Notes: generated by a model not told the origin, from the letters alone. Positions 25,496 to 39,202 are shown, counted from the first letter of the stretch. The stretch is 56,313 nucleotides of DNA from Phycisphaerales bacterium (GCA_029260475.1 JAJDDE010000095.1:1-56313); one strand, 5' to 3'. Program-made: numbers and translations.

Positions 25496-26545
25496 TTACT
25501 CCTGAGGCAGCTTCGAGAGGTACTTCTGAGGGTCGGCCTTGAACTTCGGGAGGCATCCAGCGCAGCAGAAGCGAACGAACTGCGTGCCCGCGATGATCTC
25601 AACGGGCTCGCCCATGGAACCCAGCTTGCCGCCCGCGACGACGCAGGTGTCGATCGGGTACGCCCCACGTTGGGCGTCGGCGTACGCCTTGTCGAGCTTG
25701 GCCATGTACTTCGCGGGGTCGTTGATGAGCGACTTCTCGCACCCGCCGCAGCAGAAGCGGACGAGGCGATTCATATAGATGAAGTTGACCGGCTCGCCCA
25801 TGGAGCCGAGGGGGCCGCCGACCGGGCAGGTATCCAGGGGATACTCGGGAAGCTGAATCTCGATGATCTTCTTGTCGAGGGCTTCGAGATGCTTGGCGGG
25901 ATCAGCCTTGAACGCGTCGGCTGCGTCCGTGTTCGCGAGGCGGACCAGCCGGTTGTTGTGGACGTGGTTGATCGCCCTTTCGTCGAGCTTGTCGCCGGTG
26001 ACGATGCAGGTCTCGATCGGGTAGTGCATGAGCTGTTGCTCGACGATCTTGGCGTCGATCTCGCCCCAGTACTTGGCCTTGTTGCCCTCGAACTCGCCGA
26101 GGCAGCCGGCGCAGCAGAAACGCACCTCGCGGTTTTCGTAGACCTTCACAACCGGATCGCCCATCGATCCAAGCGCACCGCCGATGGGGCAATCGGTCAG
26201 TGTGTATGGGTACGTCGGACCGGGCAAGCCGGCACCGGTCACAGGGAGAGTTGGCACAGTCTCGCGTTGCCCGGGCTCGCGTTGGGCGACGGCCATCGTG
26301 ACGAACTGGTCCTTGCGGGTGTCATCCCACGCGAGGAACTGATTGCCACAGCCGGGGCAGCACAGCCCGACCCGGTTGCCTTTGTACTCGACTGTGCCGG
26401 CCGAGGGGACCACCGGCTCCTTGCCGATGGGACACATCGCGTTGATGGACGCAGCCTCCGCGCCCGACTCCGCTTGGGCGTTCGCGAACGGGTTAAGTGT
26501 GCAGACGCAGAGTGCGGCTGCTGCGATACTGAATGATTTGAGCAT
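25496..26545 (-). CDS. secreted protein with five TRASH/YHS-like repeats
   Basis: A 349-residue exported protein. A signal peptide (FSIAAAALCVCTLNPFANA) ends near residue 24. Five repeats of about 55-75 residues follow, each with a C-P-x-G (or similar) turn, a G-x-x-x-x strand and C-C-x-G-C: CPIGKEPV...LCCPGC, CPIGGALG...FCCAGC, CIVTGDKL...(no CC), CPVGGPLG...FCCGGC and CVVAGGKL...FCCAGC. The third has lost the C-terminal cysteines. TRASH/YHS motifs bind soft metals, so this is probably a periplasmic copper or silver store or chaperone. It starts 2 bases after the CusA-type gene, with GGAGCC upstream. Confidence 0.82.
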   Translation of the reverse strand: MLKSFSIAAAALCVCTLNPFANAQAESGAEAASINAMCPIGKEPVVPSAGTVEYKGNRVGLCCPGCGNQFLAWDDTRKDQFVTMAVAQREPGQRETVPTLPVTGAGLPGPTYPYTLTDCPIGGALGSMGDPVVKVYENREVRFCCAGCLGEFEGNKAKYWGEIDAKIVEQQLMHYPIETCIVTGDKLDERAINHVHNNRLVRLANTDAADAFKADPAKHLEALDKKIIEIQLPEYPLDTCPVGGPLGSMGEPVNFIYMNRLVRFCCGGCEKSLINDPAKYMAKLDKAYADAQRGAYPIDTCVVAGGKLGSMGEPVEIIAGTQFVRFCCAGCLPKFKADPQKYLSKLPQE

Positions 26546-26547
26546 GA

Positions 26548-30400
<3,853 letters not shown>

Positions 30401-30408
<8 letters not shown>

Positions 30409-32464
30409 GATCGTGACCCTCCATCTCGGTATTGCCAGCATTCATCGCGGCAGGCGTGAGCGGTGCAAACGACTCGCGGACCTCGCCGCAGCGGAGCATG
30501 GATGCTCCGAAGTACGGGTTGTTGATCTGCGTGCCGCGCTGGAGCCAATCCGCTCCCTTGTTGTCGAACGCCATCGGGCAGTGGGCGAGATTCCATGTCT
30601 CGCTGCCCCGATGCCCGAAGCGGCGTTGCAACGCGATGACAGCCTCGCTCATGTCCTCGAAGTGCGTCCGTGCGATCTCGATGTCGGTGATCGCACCGTC
30701 AACACGGAGCTTTGCCGCGGCCCGGCGCCATGCCCCGAGCGGTTCGCCCACGAGACCGGCCTCTTCAACGAAACCGAGCGCGGTCCGGAGGTCCGTAGCC
30801 GCCAGCGCAAACCCGCCGAGGTCGTCGACGGCGAGCGACTCCTGTGCATCCAAGTAGGCCGCGTAGACAGGCTTGAGCGCGAACACAAAGCTGTCCGGCA
30901 CGGTGACGCGTTCGGGCATCGCCGGCATTGGTCCGCCTGCCGTGTCGCCGTGCCCGGCGTGCGGGTTCCCGCCGCCGCCTCCACCGGGTGTCATCATGCT
31001 CGGCTTGGCGGCGATCTGCATCGCGCTGTCAACACGGAACGCGCCGTTGACCACGACCCGCTCGCCGCGGGTCAGACCTTCGCGGACGATGTAGAACTCC
31101 CCGGCCCGCGGCCCGAGCACAACGGCCCGCCCTTCGTAGGTCGGTTTCTCGGCATCCGGTACCTCGACATACACGACTGAGCGAGTTCCCGTGAACAGCA
31201 CCGCCGATCGCGGGATCACAAGCGGCTCGGCCACAGTGCTCGGATCACCAACCACGCCGAGCGACTCCGCGGGCACCATGTCCATGCCGCAGATGTCGCA
31301 TGGTCCCGGTCCATCTTTGACAACCGTCGGGTGCATCGGGCTGACCCAGCGGCCGGCGAGTTCGTCGTTGACGACGGCACCATCATTCGCGACGCGTGTC
31401 CGGACCACCGCCGAAGCGAACATACCCGGCTTGAGTCGTCGCTCGGGGTTCTCGACGGCGACGCGAACGGCCGCGGTCCGTGTGCGTTCGTCCACCATCG
31501 GCTCGATAAACGCGATGCGCCCCTCGAAGGTCTCGCCGGGGTGTGCCTCGACCGTGAAGGTCACAGGCTGGCCCCATCGGAGCAGCGGGAGTTGCGATTC
31601 GTACGCCTCCATGTCGAGCCAGAGCCGCGAGAGGTCGGCGACGGTCGCGATCGGTGCGCCGGTCTGGACATAGTCGCCCTCACGGACGGCCAGATGCGTG
31701 ACGACGCCGCCAATCGGCGCGAAGATGGCAAGCCGGTCGGAATCGAACGAGCCGTCCTCGACGGCCGCGATCTGCTCAGCGGTTAGTCCGAAGAGCCGGA
31801 GCTTCTCGCGTGATGCCGTCAGCGTGTCTCTTGTCGTCGAGCGAATAAGCTCGCTTGTACTGGTGGAACCGCTCGCCGCCTGGGTGGACTGTCGAAGTTC
31901 TTCAAACGCGGCGAGGACTTCGGGGCTGTAGAGCTCCGCCATGTGGTCGCCCTTCGCGACAGGCACACCGATGTAGTTCACGAACAGTCGTTCGATCCGT
32001 CCCGGGAAGTACGCCGTGAGCCGGGCGACCGAAGTCTCGTCGTAGGTGACCTTGCCGTAGAGCCGAATCTCTGCGGTTGGGAAGAACCGGCCGACGGGGG
32101 CTGTCTCGATCCGGCTCATCGCCTCCGAGGTTGCGCTCATGGTGACGCGAAGTTCGCTCCCCTCGCCGCCATCATCATCCGCAACGGGGATGAGGTCCAT
32201 GAAGCAGATCGGGCACTTGGCGTCCGGATCGGGCAGACGGACCGAGGGGTGCATCGAGCAGGTGTACATCTGCGGCTCAGCCGATTCGGCTTCGCCGTGC
32301 TCGTGGCCGGTATCGGCCACCTCGCCGACGGGCTCTGGCGCTGGCTTGCCGATCTGATACCCAATGACGAGGGCGGCCAGAATCGCCACCACCGCGATGC
32401 CCGCCGCGGTGTGTTTCCAGATCCATCCGAGCACGGATTGTGAACGATGCAAAAAGTTGCTCAT
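30401..32464 (-). CDS. cusB: RND periplasmic adaptor, CusB-type, with two metal-binding domains
   Basis: A 687-residue membrane-fusion protein linking the pump to the outer-membrane channel. After an N-terminal anchor (AAGIAVVAILAALVIGYQI) comes a heavy-metal-binding domain (YTCSMHPSVRLPD ... KCPICFMDL). The barrel-sandwich/lipoyl core follows (DHMAELYSPEVLAAFEEL, then AIFAPIGGVVTHLAVREGD). A second metal-binding domain (SPMHPTV ... CDICGMDM) is inserted in the C-terminal part. The last 150 residues (VYAAYLDAQESLAVDDL ... HCPMAFDNKGADWLQ) resemble the DUF3347 domain found fused to such adaptors. Usual CusB proteins are about 400 residues, so this is a heavily extended form. Overlaps its neighbours by 4-8 bases. 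Confidence 0.9.
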
Positions 32465-33900
32465 GGCTGCACCTCGTCAGAGTCAGTCTCAGTTGTGGAT
32501 GCGGTTGCAGGCTCTGTCGGCACGGCTCGGCCGACGAGTGTGTTCAGTCGTGCGAGTGCTTGCCCCCGGTCCGCCCGCGCACGCTCGGCCGAAACCGCGA
32601 ACTCAAGCAGCGTCCGCTCGGTGTCGAGCAGATCGAGAAAGCTCGTCTCACCGGCGCGGAAGCCTGTGAGGGAGGCACGCAGCGATTCCTCGGCCTTGGG
32701 GATTAGCGTCGTCTCGAACAGCCGAACACGACGATCGGCGTCCGTGTGCTCGAACCATGCACGCTGGATCGACGCGGTGATCCGATTCGCTTCGTCGGCT
32801 CGCTCGAATGACACCGCGAGCCGGCGGGCGAGCGCTTCACGAATGCCCGCGTTGTACTTGTCACGCCATAGCGGGACGGTGATACCAAAGCTGAGCAGGA
32901 TCGGATCATCACCGCTCTCTGCAATCGAACTATTGATGGCCTCGTTGGTGACGATGTAGTCGAGGCCGACGGTGAAGTCCGGCAGACCTTCTTTCCGGGC
33001 GACATCAGTCCGGATCCGCTGCTCTTCGATCCGCTCGTCGAGCGCGAGCAGCACGGGGTTGGAACGCCGAGCGATCTCTGCGAGCGCAGGTCCATCAACA
33101 GAGGCCACGCGACCCGGAAGCTCGGTGAGTGCTTCGACCGGTGCGTCGGTCGGCCGGTTTAGAGCTGCGTTCAGGTCCGCGACGTAGGTGGGCCGCATCG
33201 ATCGAAGCTGGGCGAGCCGATCTTCAAGCTGCCCCAACTCGACCTGCACGCGGATGAGTTCCGGGTGCGAGCCGGAGCCGACCCGGTAGCGGGCGCGGAC
33301 CACCTCCTCGAACGAGCTCAGCAATTCGAGGTTGTCGCCCGTGATGCGGATCGCGGCATCGAGGTAGGCAACCTCGTGGAGCGTCTCGACGACACGCTCG
33401 GTGACGGTGAGCCTCGCCGCCTCAAACTGCTGCCATGCGGCACGGGCCGCCATCGCGGCAGCGTCTTCACGATCACTCAGAAGCCCAGGCCATGGGAACG
33501 ATTGACTCACACCGACGCGCGCCTGCTGTGCTCCGGTCCGTGTCTCGACCTCGTCGAGGAAGAAGCCGAAGTTCACCCTCGGGTCGGGCAGCGAACGCAC
33601 CTGCGGAAGCCGCTCTGCTGCGGCGGCCCATCGCTGGTACGCCGCCTCGACCTTTGGGCTGTGATACAGGGCGTAGCGAACAAACTCATCCGCGGACGCA
33701 CCCGTGATGAGAGCCGGCGCAACAACATCGGACTCTGATTCGGAGCGGTAGACGGATCGCGAAGGTGCTTCGGCATCAGCCGGTAGGGAACGGGCGTAGG
33801 GAGGTGACAGGCCACGGGCGGGATCGAACGGCGACGAGCAGCCGCCGGTGATTCCGACCGCCGCGGTGCCCACCGCGCACGCGATGAGACGAACGGCCAT
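32461..33900 (-). CDS. cusC: outer-membrane efflux lipoprotein, CusC/TolC-type
   Basis: A 479-residue outer-membrane factor. The start at 33900 gives a lipoprotein signal peptide with lipobox ITGGC at about residue 20 and follows AGGAG; an in-frame ATG further upstream would spoil the signal. The body shows the two OEP repeats with long helices (YHSPKVEAAYQRWAAAAERL, RVGVSQSFPWPG, later FGITVPLWRDKYNAGI), as in TolC-like channels. Stop overlaps the CusB-type start by four bases, so the three genes form a CBA efflux operon. Confidence 0.88.
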   Translation of the reverse strand: MAVRLIACAVGTAAVGITGGCSSPFDPARGLSPPYARSLPADAEAPSRSVYRSESESDVVAPALITGASADEFVRYALYHSPKVEAAYQRWAAAAERLPQVRSLPDPRVNFGFFLDEVETRTGAQQARVGVSQSFPWPGLLSDREDAAAMAARAAWQQFEAARLTVTERVVETLHEVAYLDAAIRITGDNLELLSSFEEVVRARYRVGSGSHPELIRVQVELGQLEDRLAQLRSMRPTYVADLNAALNRPTDAPVEALTELPGRVASVDGPALAEIARRSNPVLLALDERIEEQRIRTDVARKEGLPDFTVGLDYIVTNEAINSSIAESGDDPILLSFGITVPLWRDKYNAGIREALARRLAVSFERADEANRITASIQRAWFEHTDADRRVRLFETTLIPKAEESLRASLTGFRAGETSFLDLLDTERTLLEFAVSAERARADRGQALARLNTLVGRAVPTEPATASTTETDSDEVQP

Positions 33901-33948
33901 GGGAGGCTCCTGGGTGTTTGGAGGAACGAGTGTCCGAGTAACAGCAAC

Positions 33949-33981
33949 AGGGACGGAACGCACTTAGCGCGCACCGTCCCT
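33949..33981 (-). terminator. hairpin between small Cys-rich gene and cusC
   Basis: AGGGACGG (33949-33956) pairs perfectly with CCGTCCCT (33974-33981) around a 17-base loop. It lies in the only sizeable gap upstream of cusC and could attenuate read-through or serve as an operator. Confidence 0.4.
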
Positions 33982-33995
33982 ATGAGACTCGGGCT

Positions 33996-34430
33996 CTACG
34001 TTTGCCAAACGCCCAGAAGGGCCTGCACTTCGTTGTGGGTCTTGCTCGCGCGGAGTCCGACGACCAGCGACGCCAGCGAAGGCGTCGTGTCATCGGGCTC
34101 GATCACAGGGGTGATCTTTGGCGGGCCGTTTGGAAGCCCCGTGACCGAATCGCGATCGGTCCTCGGGAGCGGTGCATCAGGGAGGCGTTCAGGTGCTGGT
34201 GTCGGGGAGATACCGCACCGGCATGGACCATCGCTCATCGGGCAGAACGCGTCGCTCCCGCAGCCGAAGTCAGAATCGGTCGGGGGGATCGGCTCCCCGC
34301 AGCAGTTCACCTCGACTGCGGGCACATGGCATGAAGTCTCGCCGCAGCGGTCCTGGCCAGCAGCGAACCCCATCCCAAGACGGGGGAGGCCGCTAGCGAT
34401 GAGCACCAAGATGGCAAGTATTCTGATCAT
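33996..34430 (-). CDS. small Cys-rich exported protein
   Basis: A 144-residue protein with a hydrophobic N-terminus (ILAILVLIASGLPRLGMGFA) typical of a signal peptide. The mature part begins with a cysteine-dense segment (CGETSCHVPAVEVNCCGE, then FGCGSDAFC and CRCG), about nine Cys in sixty residues, then a Pro/Asp-rich tail. It is unrecognised. It heads the CusCBA set just as another small Cys/His-rich exported protein (42245) heads the CzcCBA set, so a periplasmic metal-binding or sensing role is plausible. An earlier in-frame ATG at 34445 is possible. Confidence 0.6.
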   Translation of the reverse strand: MIRILAILVLIASGLPRLGMGFAAGQDRCGETSCHVPAVEVNCCGEPIPPTDSDFGCGSDAFCPMSDGPCRCGISPTPAPERLPDAPLPRTDRDSVTGLPNGPPKITPVIEPDDTTPSLASLVVGLRASKTHNEVQALLGVWQT

Positions 34431-34523
34431 GGTCAAAAAAAGCATAGCCGGATTTCCGCTGACTGACGAACCGGGCACGCAGCACGATTGTTCCCACTCG
34501 TCCCGCACACATTGCAGGTGTGT

Positions 34524-35432
34524 TCAATGCGGAGTGATCAGGGGCTCGCCTTCAAGCCTGCCTTTAGGCAGAACTTCAATGGTGATGTGGCCTATGCCGA
34601 ACTCGGTTTCCAAGTGACTTCGCAATCGACAACGAAGCTCATCGGCTTCGCTAAGCCCGGCATCATCGCGCATCGCTATTCGGACCTCGATCGAAGTCGT
34701 GCGTTCATCAATGGGCCACACATGAAGGTGTGCCACCGCCTCCACGCCGGAGATGCGCCCGATACTCTGGCTGATCTCCTCGATTGATAAGTGATCAGGA
34801 ACACTCTGCATCAGAATCCGGATGCACCGCTTCATCGGTGACCACGACATCCACACAATGTAGACTGAGATTCCGATGGTCGCGACGATGTCGGTCCAGT
34901 ACCAGTCAAACAGGATGATCAGGGTGCCGGTGATGATCACCGCCACCGAGGCGAGGGCGTCGGCGATGTTGTGCAGGAACGCTGCCTTGATGTTCACGCT
35001 CTCCTTGGACATCGAATAGGTGAGCACGGCGGTCGCCGCGTCGACGACCAGTGCGATCCCAGCCACGATCACCATCATCCACCCATCGACCTCGGGCCGG
35101 TCGAACATCCGGGTGATCGCCTCGATGAGCAGGTAGCCCGCGATAACCATGATGGACGTGAGATTGATCAGTCCGCCAACGACCTCGGCTCGGCCGTAGC
35201 CGAAGGTGCGATGCTCGTCGGCGGGTCGCTTGGAGATCCGCCGGGCCACCAGAGCTAGCAGCAACCCAGCTGCATCACTGAAGTTGTGCAGAGCATCGGC
35301 GACGAGGGAAAGGCTGCCGGACAGCACGCCCCCGACCACCTGGGCCACCGTCAACAGAAGGTTGATGGCGACGGCCCAGGCGAGCCGGCGGGTTCCGAGG
35401 TCGGATCCGTGATGATGGTCGTGGTTGCTCAC
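34524..35432 (-). CDS. czcD: cation diffusion facilitator, CzcD/ZitB-type
   Basis: A 302-residue inner-membrane metal/proton antiporter exporting divalent cations such as Zn, Co or Cd from the cytoplasm. The N-terminus is His-rich (SNHDHHHGSD). Six hydrophobic segments carry the paired metal-site motifs LVADALHNFSDA (helix 2) and AAFLHNIADALASV (helix 5). The C-terminal cytoplasmic domain (HLHVWPIDERTTSIEVRI) is the metallochaperone-like fold. GTG start at 35432 follows AGAAGG and lies 9 bases after the lipoprotein stop. Confidence 0.9.
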   Translation of the reverse strand: MSNHDHHHGSDLGTRRLAWAVAINLLLTVAQVVGGVLSGSLSLVADALHNFSDAAGLLLALVARRISKRPADEHRTFGYGRAEVVGGLINLTSIMVIAGYLLIEAITRMFDRPEVDGWMMVIVAGIALVVDAATAVLTYSMSKESVNIKAAFLHNIADALASVAVIITGTLIILFDWYWTDIVATIGISVYIVWMSWSPMKRCIRILMQSVPDHLSIEEISQSIGRISGVEAVAHLHVWPIDERTTSIEVRIAMRDDAGLSEADELRCRLRSHLETEFGIGHITIEVLPKGRLEGEPLITPH

Positions 35433-35441
35433 GAATACCTT

Positions 35442-35960
35442 CTACTGGAGCGGAACGGCGACGTCCTGCCGTTCACCGCCGGCGGTTTCGATCTCGATCC
35501 AGAGGCTCGCGCCGGCCATGGTCGCAGGTGCTTCGGTCTGGCCGTGGAAGTGGTCGTCGTGGGCGTCCGCCTTGGACTTGAGTGCACCGGTCCCGGCCTG
35601 ATCGCCGATCCAGAAACGCACGGCGGCGGGAATCGGCCCAGACTCAACTTCGAGATCGAGGTGCAATTCGGAAGAAGGCTTGATGTCGCTGGATACCGAC
35701 ACCGCCAGCGTCGTCCCGGCGATCGTCACGCTGCCGAGCGACCGCATCTCGCCGTGGTCATGATCGTCGTGCTCACCGTGTTCACCCTCGGCATGGTCGT
35801 GCCCCTCATGGTCGTCGCCGTCACCAGCGTGATCATGACCGTCGTCCGCGGAGTGCGTTTCGGCGGACTTTGATTCTGAGGACTCCCCGCAGCCGGGCAG
35901 CGAGACCGACAGTGCGATGGCCGTACCGGCGACGGCAAGAATCTTGATGAGGTCGTTCAT
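35442..35960 (-). CDS. His/Asp-rich lipoprotein
   Basis: A 172-residue lipoprotein with lipobox SLPGC at about residue 24. Residues 33-72 are almost entirely His, Asp, Glu and Gly (HDHAGDGDDHEGHDHAEGEH and on), a classic unstructured metal-binding tract. A beta-rich C-terminal domain follows, with DAHDDHFHGQ inside it. Located between the CzcA-type pump and CDF transporter, it probably buffers zinc or another divalent metal in the periplasm. Start follows GGAG. Confidence 0.75.
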   Translation of the reverse strand: MNDLIKILAVAGTAIALSVSLPGCGESSESKSAETHSADDGHDHAGDGDDHEGHDHAEGEHGEHDDHDHGEMRSLGSVTIAGTTLAVSVSSDIKPSSELHLDLEVESGPIPAAVRFWIGDQAGTGALKSKADAHDDHFHGQTEAPATMAGASLWIEIETAGGERQDVAVPLQ

Positions 35961-35962
35961 AT

Positions 35963-38900
35963 TCAGGACTCCTTCGAGGTGATGGCCTTGGGTCGGCGGA
36001 ACGCACCGACAAGCCGGGAAAGCACGGACGGGTGTTCAGCGGGACGACGCTCGGGCTTGTGGCCGAAGACGAGCGAGTATCCCGCTGGAACAACGATGAG
36101 ATTCAGGAACGTGGAGGTCAGCAGGCCCCCGAGGGTGACGATGGCGAGGGGCGCGAGCAGTTCGCTGCCCGGTTCACCCGCGGCCAGTGCCAGCGGGACG
36201 AGCCCGAGCACCGCGGAGATGGCCGTCATCAGGATCGGCACGAGCCGCTCCATGGACCCTTGGACGATGGCCTCGCCGAGGGGGACGCCCTCGGCTTCCA
36301 TGAGGTGGTTGTAGTGATTGATGAGCAGGATGCCGTTGCGAACCGCGATCCCGAAGAGCGTGATGAAGCCGACGAGGCTGGCGATGGACACCACGGGCGG
36401 GATGTACGGGCCACCGATGCCGATCAACGCCAAGGTGTTGTGGACCAGCCCGCCCCCCTCGGTGATATAGATCGCCGCGATGCCGCCGATGAGCGCGAGG
36501 GGCATGTTCAGCATCACGAGCACAGCGGCCCGCATTGATCCCGTCGAGATCTGGAGCAGCATGAGCATGATGAGCACGACAGCAACGCCCGCAACAAGAA
36601 TGGTCCGGGAGGCCGACTGCTGCGCCTCGAACTGACCGCCGTAGGACACGGTCATGCCGGCCCGTTGGACAATGGGATCGACACGCTCTTGCACCTGGGC
36701 CACCAAGTCGCCCAGGTTGGACCCTTCAGCGACATTGAGCGACACCACCGCCTTGCGCTGTGCATTCTCGCGGGTGATGAGGTTGCTCGATCGCTCGGGG
36801 CCGATGTCGGCGACATCGCTCAGGCGAACGGTGGCCCCACCCCGGCCCCTGAGCAGCAGGTCGCGGACCTGCCGGATGGACTCACGTTCCTCGGGTGCGA
36901 GCCGCACGACAAGATCGTACTGCCGCACTCCTTGGTTCACCTTATCCACGACCTCGCCATAGAGAGCTTCGCGGACCTGCTCGGCGGCGTCGGCTGGGCT
37001 GAGGCCGACCGCCGCGAGCTCGGCGTGCCGGTAGCGGATGGGAAGCGAGGTGATAAGGACCTCGCGGTTGGCATTCACATCGCGAGCGCCCGGCAGTCCT
37101 TGGAGTTCGGCCTCGATCGCCTTGGCGACATCACGAAGCTCGGTCAGATCCTCACCAAAGACATTGATTGCGATCGCAGCGGGCGTACCTGACAGCACAT
37201 GGCTGAGCCGGTGCTCGATGGGCTGGCCGACCATCGTCGTGATGCCGGGGACAGCCCCAAGAATGCGGTCGATCTGTTCACGCACCTCGAATCGGTCGCT
37301 CCCCTCATCGACGGTGACCTCGATCTCGGAGTTGCTGACCGGCTCGGCGTGCTCGTCACGCTCGGCCCGTCCGGTGCGCCGTGAGACGGACCGGACGCCC
37401 TTGATCTCGACGAGCTGCTTCTCGACCTCCGTTGCGAGCCGATCGCTCTCGACGATCGATGTACCGGGAGGAGCGAGCAGGAAGACGGTGAACGTGCCCT
37501 CGTTGAACGACGGGAGGAATGAGCTTCCAAACGTGCTCGCCAGCAAGAGTGCGGCGGCGGTTACGGCACCGGCGGTGCCGAGCACCCACGCCCGGTACCG
37601 AATGGCTGCCCGGAGTGACGGCTCGTACGCCCGCTTCAGAAGGCGGACCAGGAATCCGTCCCGGTCCTCGTGCTTGCCGCCGAGCTTGCCCTTGAGCAGG
37701 AAGCGACACATCGCGGGCACGACCGTCAGGGCGACGACCAGTGAAGCGAGGATCGAGATCATGTAGGTGAGTGCCAAGGGCTGGAAGAATCGGCCTTCCA
37801 GCCCCTGCAGGAAGAGCAGTGGCACGAACACCATGACGATGATGACCGTCGCGAAGACCATCGCCGGTCGGATCTCGTTACTGGCGTCGAAAATGACCTC
37901 CGTAAATGGACGCTTGTCGGCCTCGGGCATGGCCCGGTTCTGTTTCAGGCGTCGGAAGACATTCTCCACATCGATGATCGCGTCGTCGACGAGGACGCCG
38001 ATCGCCACTGTCAGACCACCAAGAGTCATGACATTCAGCCCGAGGTTCATCGCGTCCATCATCAGGAGGCCGACGGCCAGTGAGATCGGGATCGCGGTGA
38101 GGGTGATGAGCGTCGTCCGCAGATTCATCAGGAACAGGACGAGCACAACGAGCACGATGATGATCGCCTCGCCAAGCACCTTGGTCACGTTGTGGACCGC
38201 GCGGTCGATGAAGTGTGACTGGCGGACGACATCGCGGTTGAGCACGACGCCTCCGGGAAGCGTCGGCTCGATCTGGTCGAAGAGCGCATCAAGATTTTCG
38301 GTGAGGGCGAGCGTGTTGGTGCCCGGCGACTTTTGGATAGACAGCACGACAGCGGGCTTCCCGCCCTCAGAAGCGGTTCCCCGCTTGATCGCCGGCCCGA
38401 GGATGACCTCGGCAACCTGACCGATCGTCACGGGGACGCCCTCGTGGTACTTGATGACCGTGTTGGCGATGTCCTCCGGGCGTGTCACCCGGCTTTGCTG
38501 ACGGATCGGGATCTCGAAGTTGTCCACGTTCACCAGATAGCCGCCGCTCGCGGTGCTGTGCGCTCCACCCGCGGCCTCGACCACATCCGTGATGGTCAGG
38601 TCGTAGAGCCTCAGCCGTTCCTGATCGACATTGACCTGGTATTCGGGCAGCTCGCCGCCGATCGCGACGACTTGGGCGACGCCAGGCACCGCGAGGATCT
38701 TGGTCCGAAGGTCGAACTCGCCGTAGGAGCGGAGCTGCATCGGATTAACCGACCCGTCGGGTGACGACAGTGAGATCAACATGATCTCGCCGGCGATGGA
38801 GGTGATCGGGGTAATAAACGGTTCGACGTCGTCGGGGAGGTTCTCGCGAGCGGTCACGAGCCGTTCGGCGACGAGCTGCCTGGCATCGAACAGGTCCGAG

Positions 38901-39199
38901 CCCCATTCAAGGTCCACCCAGACGATGCCCAGGCCGATCGCGCTGGCGCTTCGGACCCGCCGAACGCCGGACATGCCGTTGACGGCGGTCTCAATTGGGA
39001 AAGTGACGTACTGCTCGACCTCGTCGGCGGCGAGCCCGCCGGACTCGGCCATGATCGTGACGGTCGGCGCGTTGAGTTCGGGGAACACATCGACGCTCAT
39101 CCTCGGCAGGCGATAGCCGGCGTAGCCGACGATCATGACCGCTGCGATGAGCACGAGCGTGGAATAGCGGAGTGAGAAGCGGATGACGGCTTTCAACAT
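35963..39199 (-). CDS. czcA: heavy-metal RND efflux pump, CzcA family
   Basis: A 1078-residue RND antiporter of normal length for the heavy-metal group. The N-terminal RLPRMSVDVFPELNAPTV and EVEQYVTFPIETAVNGMSGV are family motifs. The transmembrane-4 signature reads VAIGVLVDDAIIDVENVFRR, with two Asp rather than the DGA of classical zinc CzcA or the DAA of CusA, so substrate cannot be assigned by this motif. The C-terminal half mirrors the first. Only two bases separate it from the HlyD-type gene upstream and two from the lipoprotein downstream. Confidence 0.88.
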   Translation of the reverse strand: MLKAVIRFSLRYSTLVLIAAVMIVGYAGYRLPRMSVDVFPELNAPTVTIMAESGGLAADEVEQYVTFPIETAVNGMSGVRRVRSASAIGLGIVWVDLEWGSDLFDARQLVAERLVTARENLPDDVEPFITPITSIAGEIMLISLSSPDGSVNPMQLRSYGEFDLRTKILAVPGVAQVVAIGGELPEYQVNVDQERLRLYDLTITDVVEAAGGAHSTASGGYLVNVDNFEIPIRQQSRVTRPEDIANTVIKYHEGVPVTIGQVAEVILGPAIKRGTASEGGKPAVVLSIQKSPGTNTLALTENLDALFDQIEPTLPGGVVLNRDVVRQSHFIDRAVHNVTKVLGEAIIIVLVVLVLFLMNLRTTLITLTAIPISLAVGLLMMDAMNLGLNVMTLGGLTVAIGVLVDDAIIDVENVFRRLKQNRAMPEADKRPFTEVIFDASNEIRPAMVFATVIIVMVFVPLLFLQGLEGRFFQPLALTYMISILASLVVALTVVPAMCRFLLKGKLGGKHEDRDGFLVRLLKRAYEPSLRAAIRYRAWVLGTAGAVTAAALLLASTFGSSFLPSFNEGTFTVFLLAPPGTSIVESDRLATEVEKQLVEIKGVRSVSRRTGRAERDEHAEPVSNSEIEVTVDEGSDRFEVREQIDRILGAVPGITTMVGQPIEHRLSHVLSGTPAAIAINVFGEDLTELRDVAKAIEAELQGLPGARDVNANREVLITSLPIRYRHAELAAVGLSPADAAEQVREALYGEVVDKVNQGVRQYDLVVRLAPEERESIRQVRDLLLRGRGGATVRLSDVADIGPERSSNLITRENAQRKAVVSLNVAEGSNLGDLVAQVQERVDPIVQRAGMTVSYGGQFEAQQSASRTILVAGVAVVLIMLMLLQISTGSMRAAVLVMLNMPLALIGGIAAIYITEGGGLVHNTLALIGIGGPYIPPVVSIASLVGFITLFGIAVRNGILLINHYNHLMEAEGVPLGEAIVQGSMERLVPILMTAISAVLGLVPLALAAGEPGSELLAPLAIVTLGGLLTSTFLNLIVVPAGYSLVFGHKPERRPAEHPSVLSRLVGAFRRPKAITSKES

Positions 39200-39202
39200 G
39201 GC

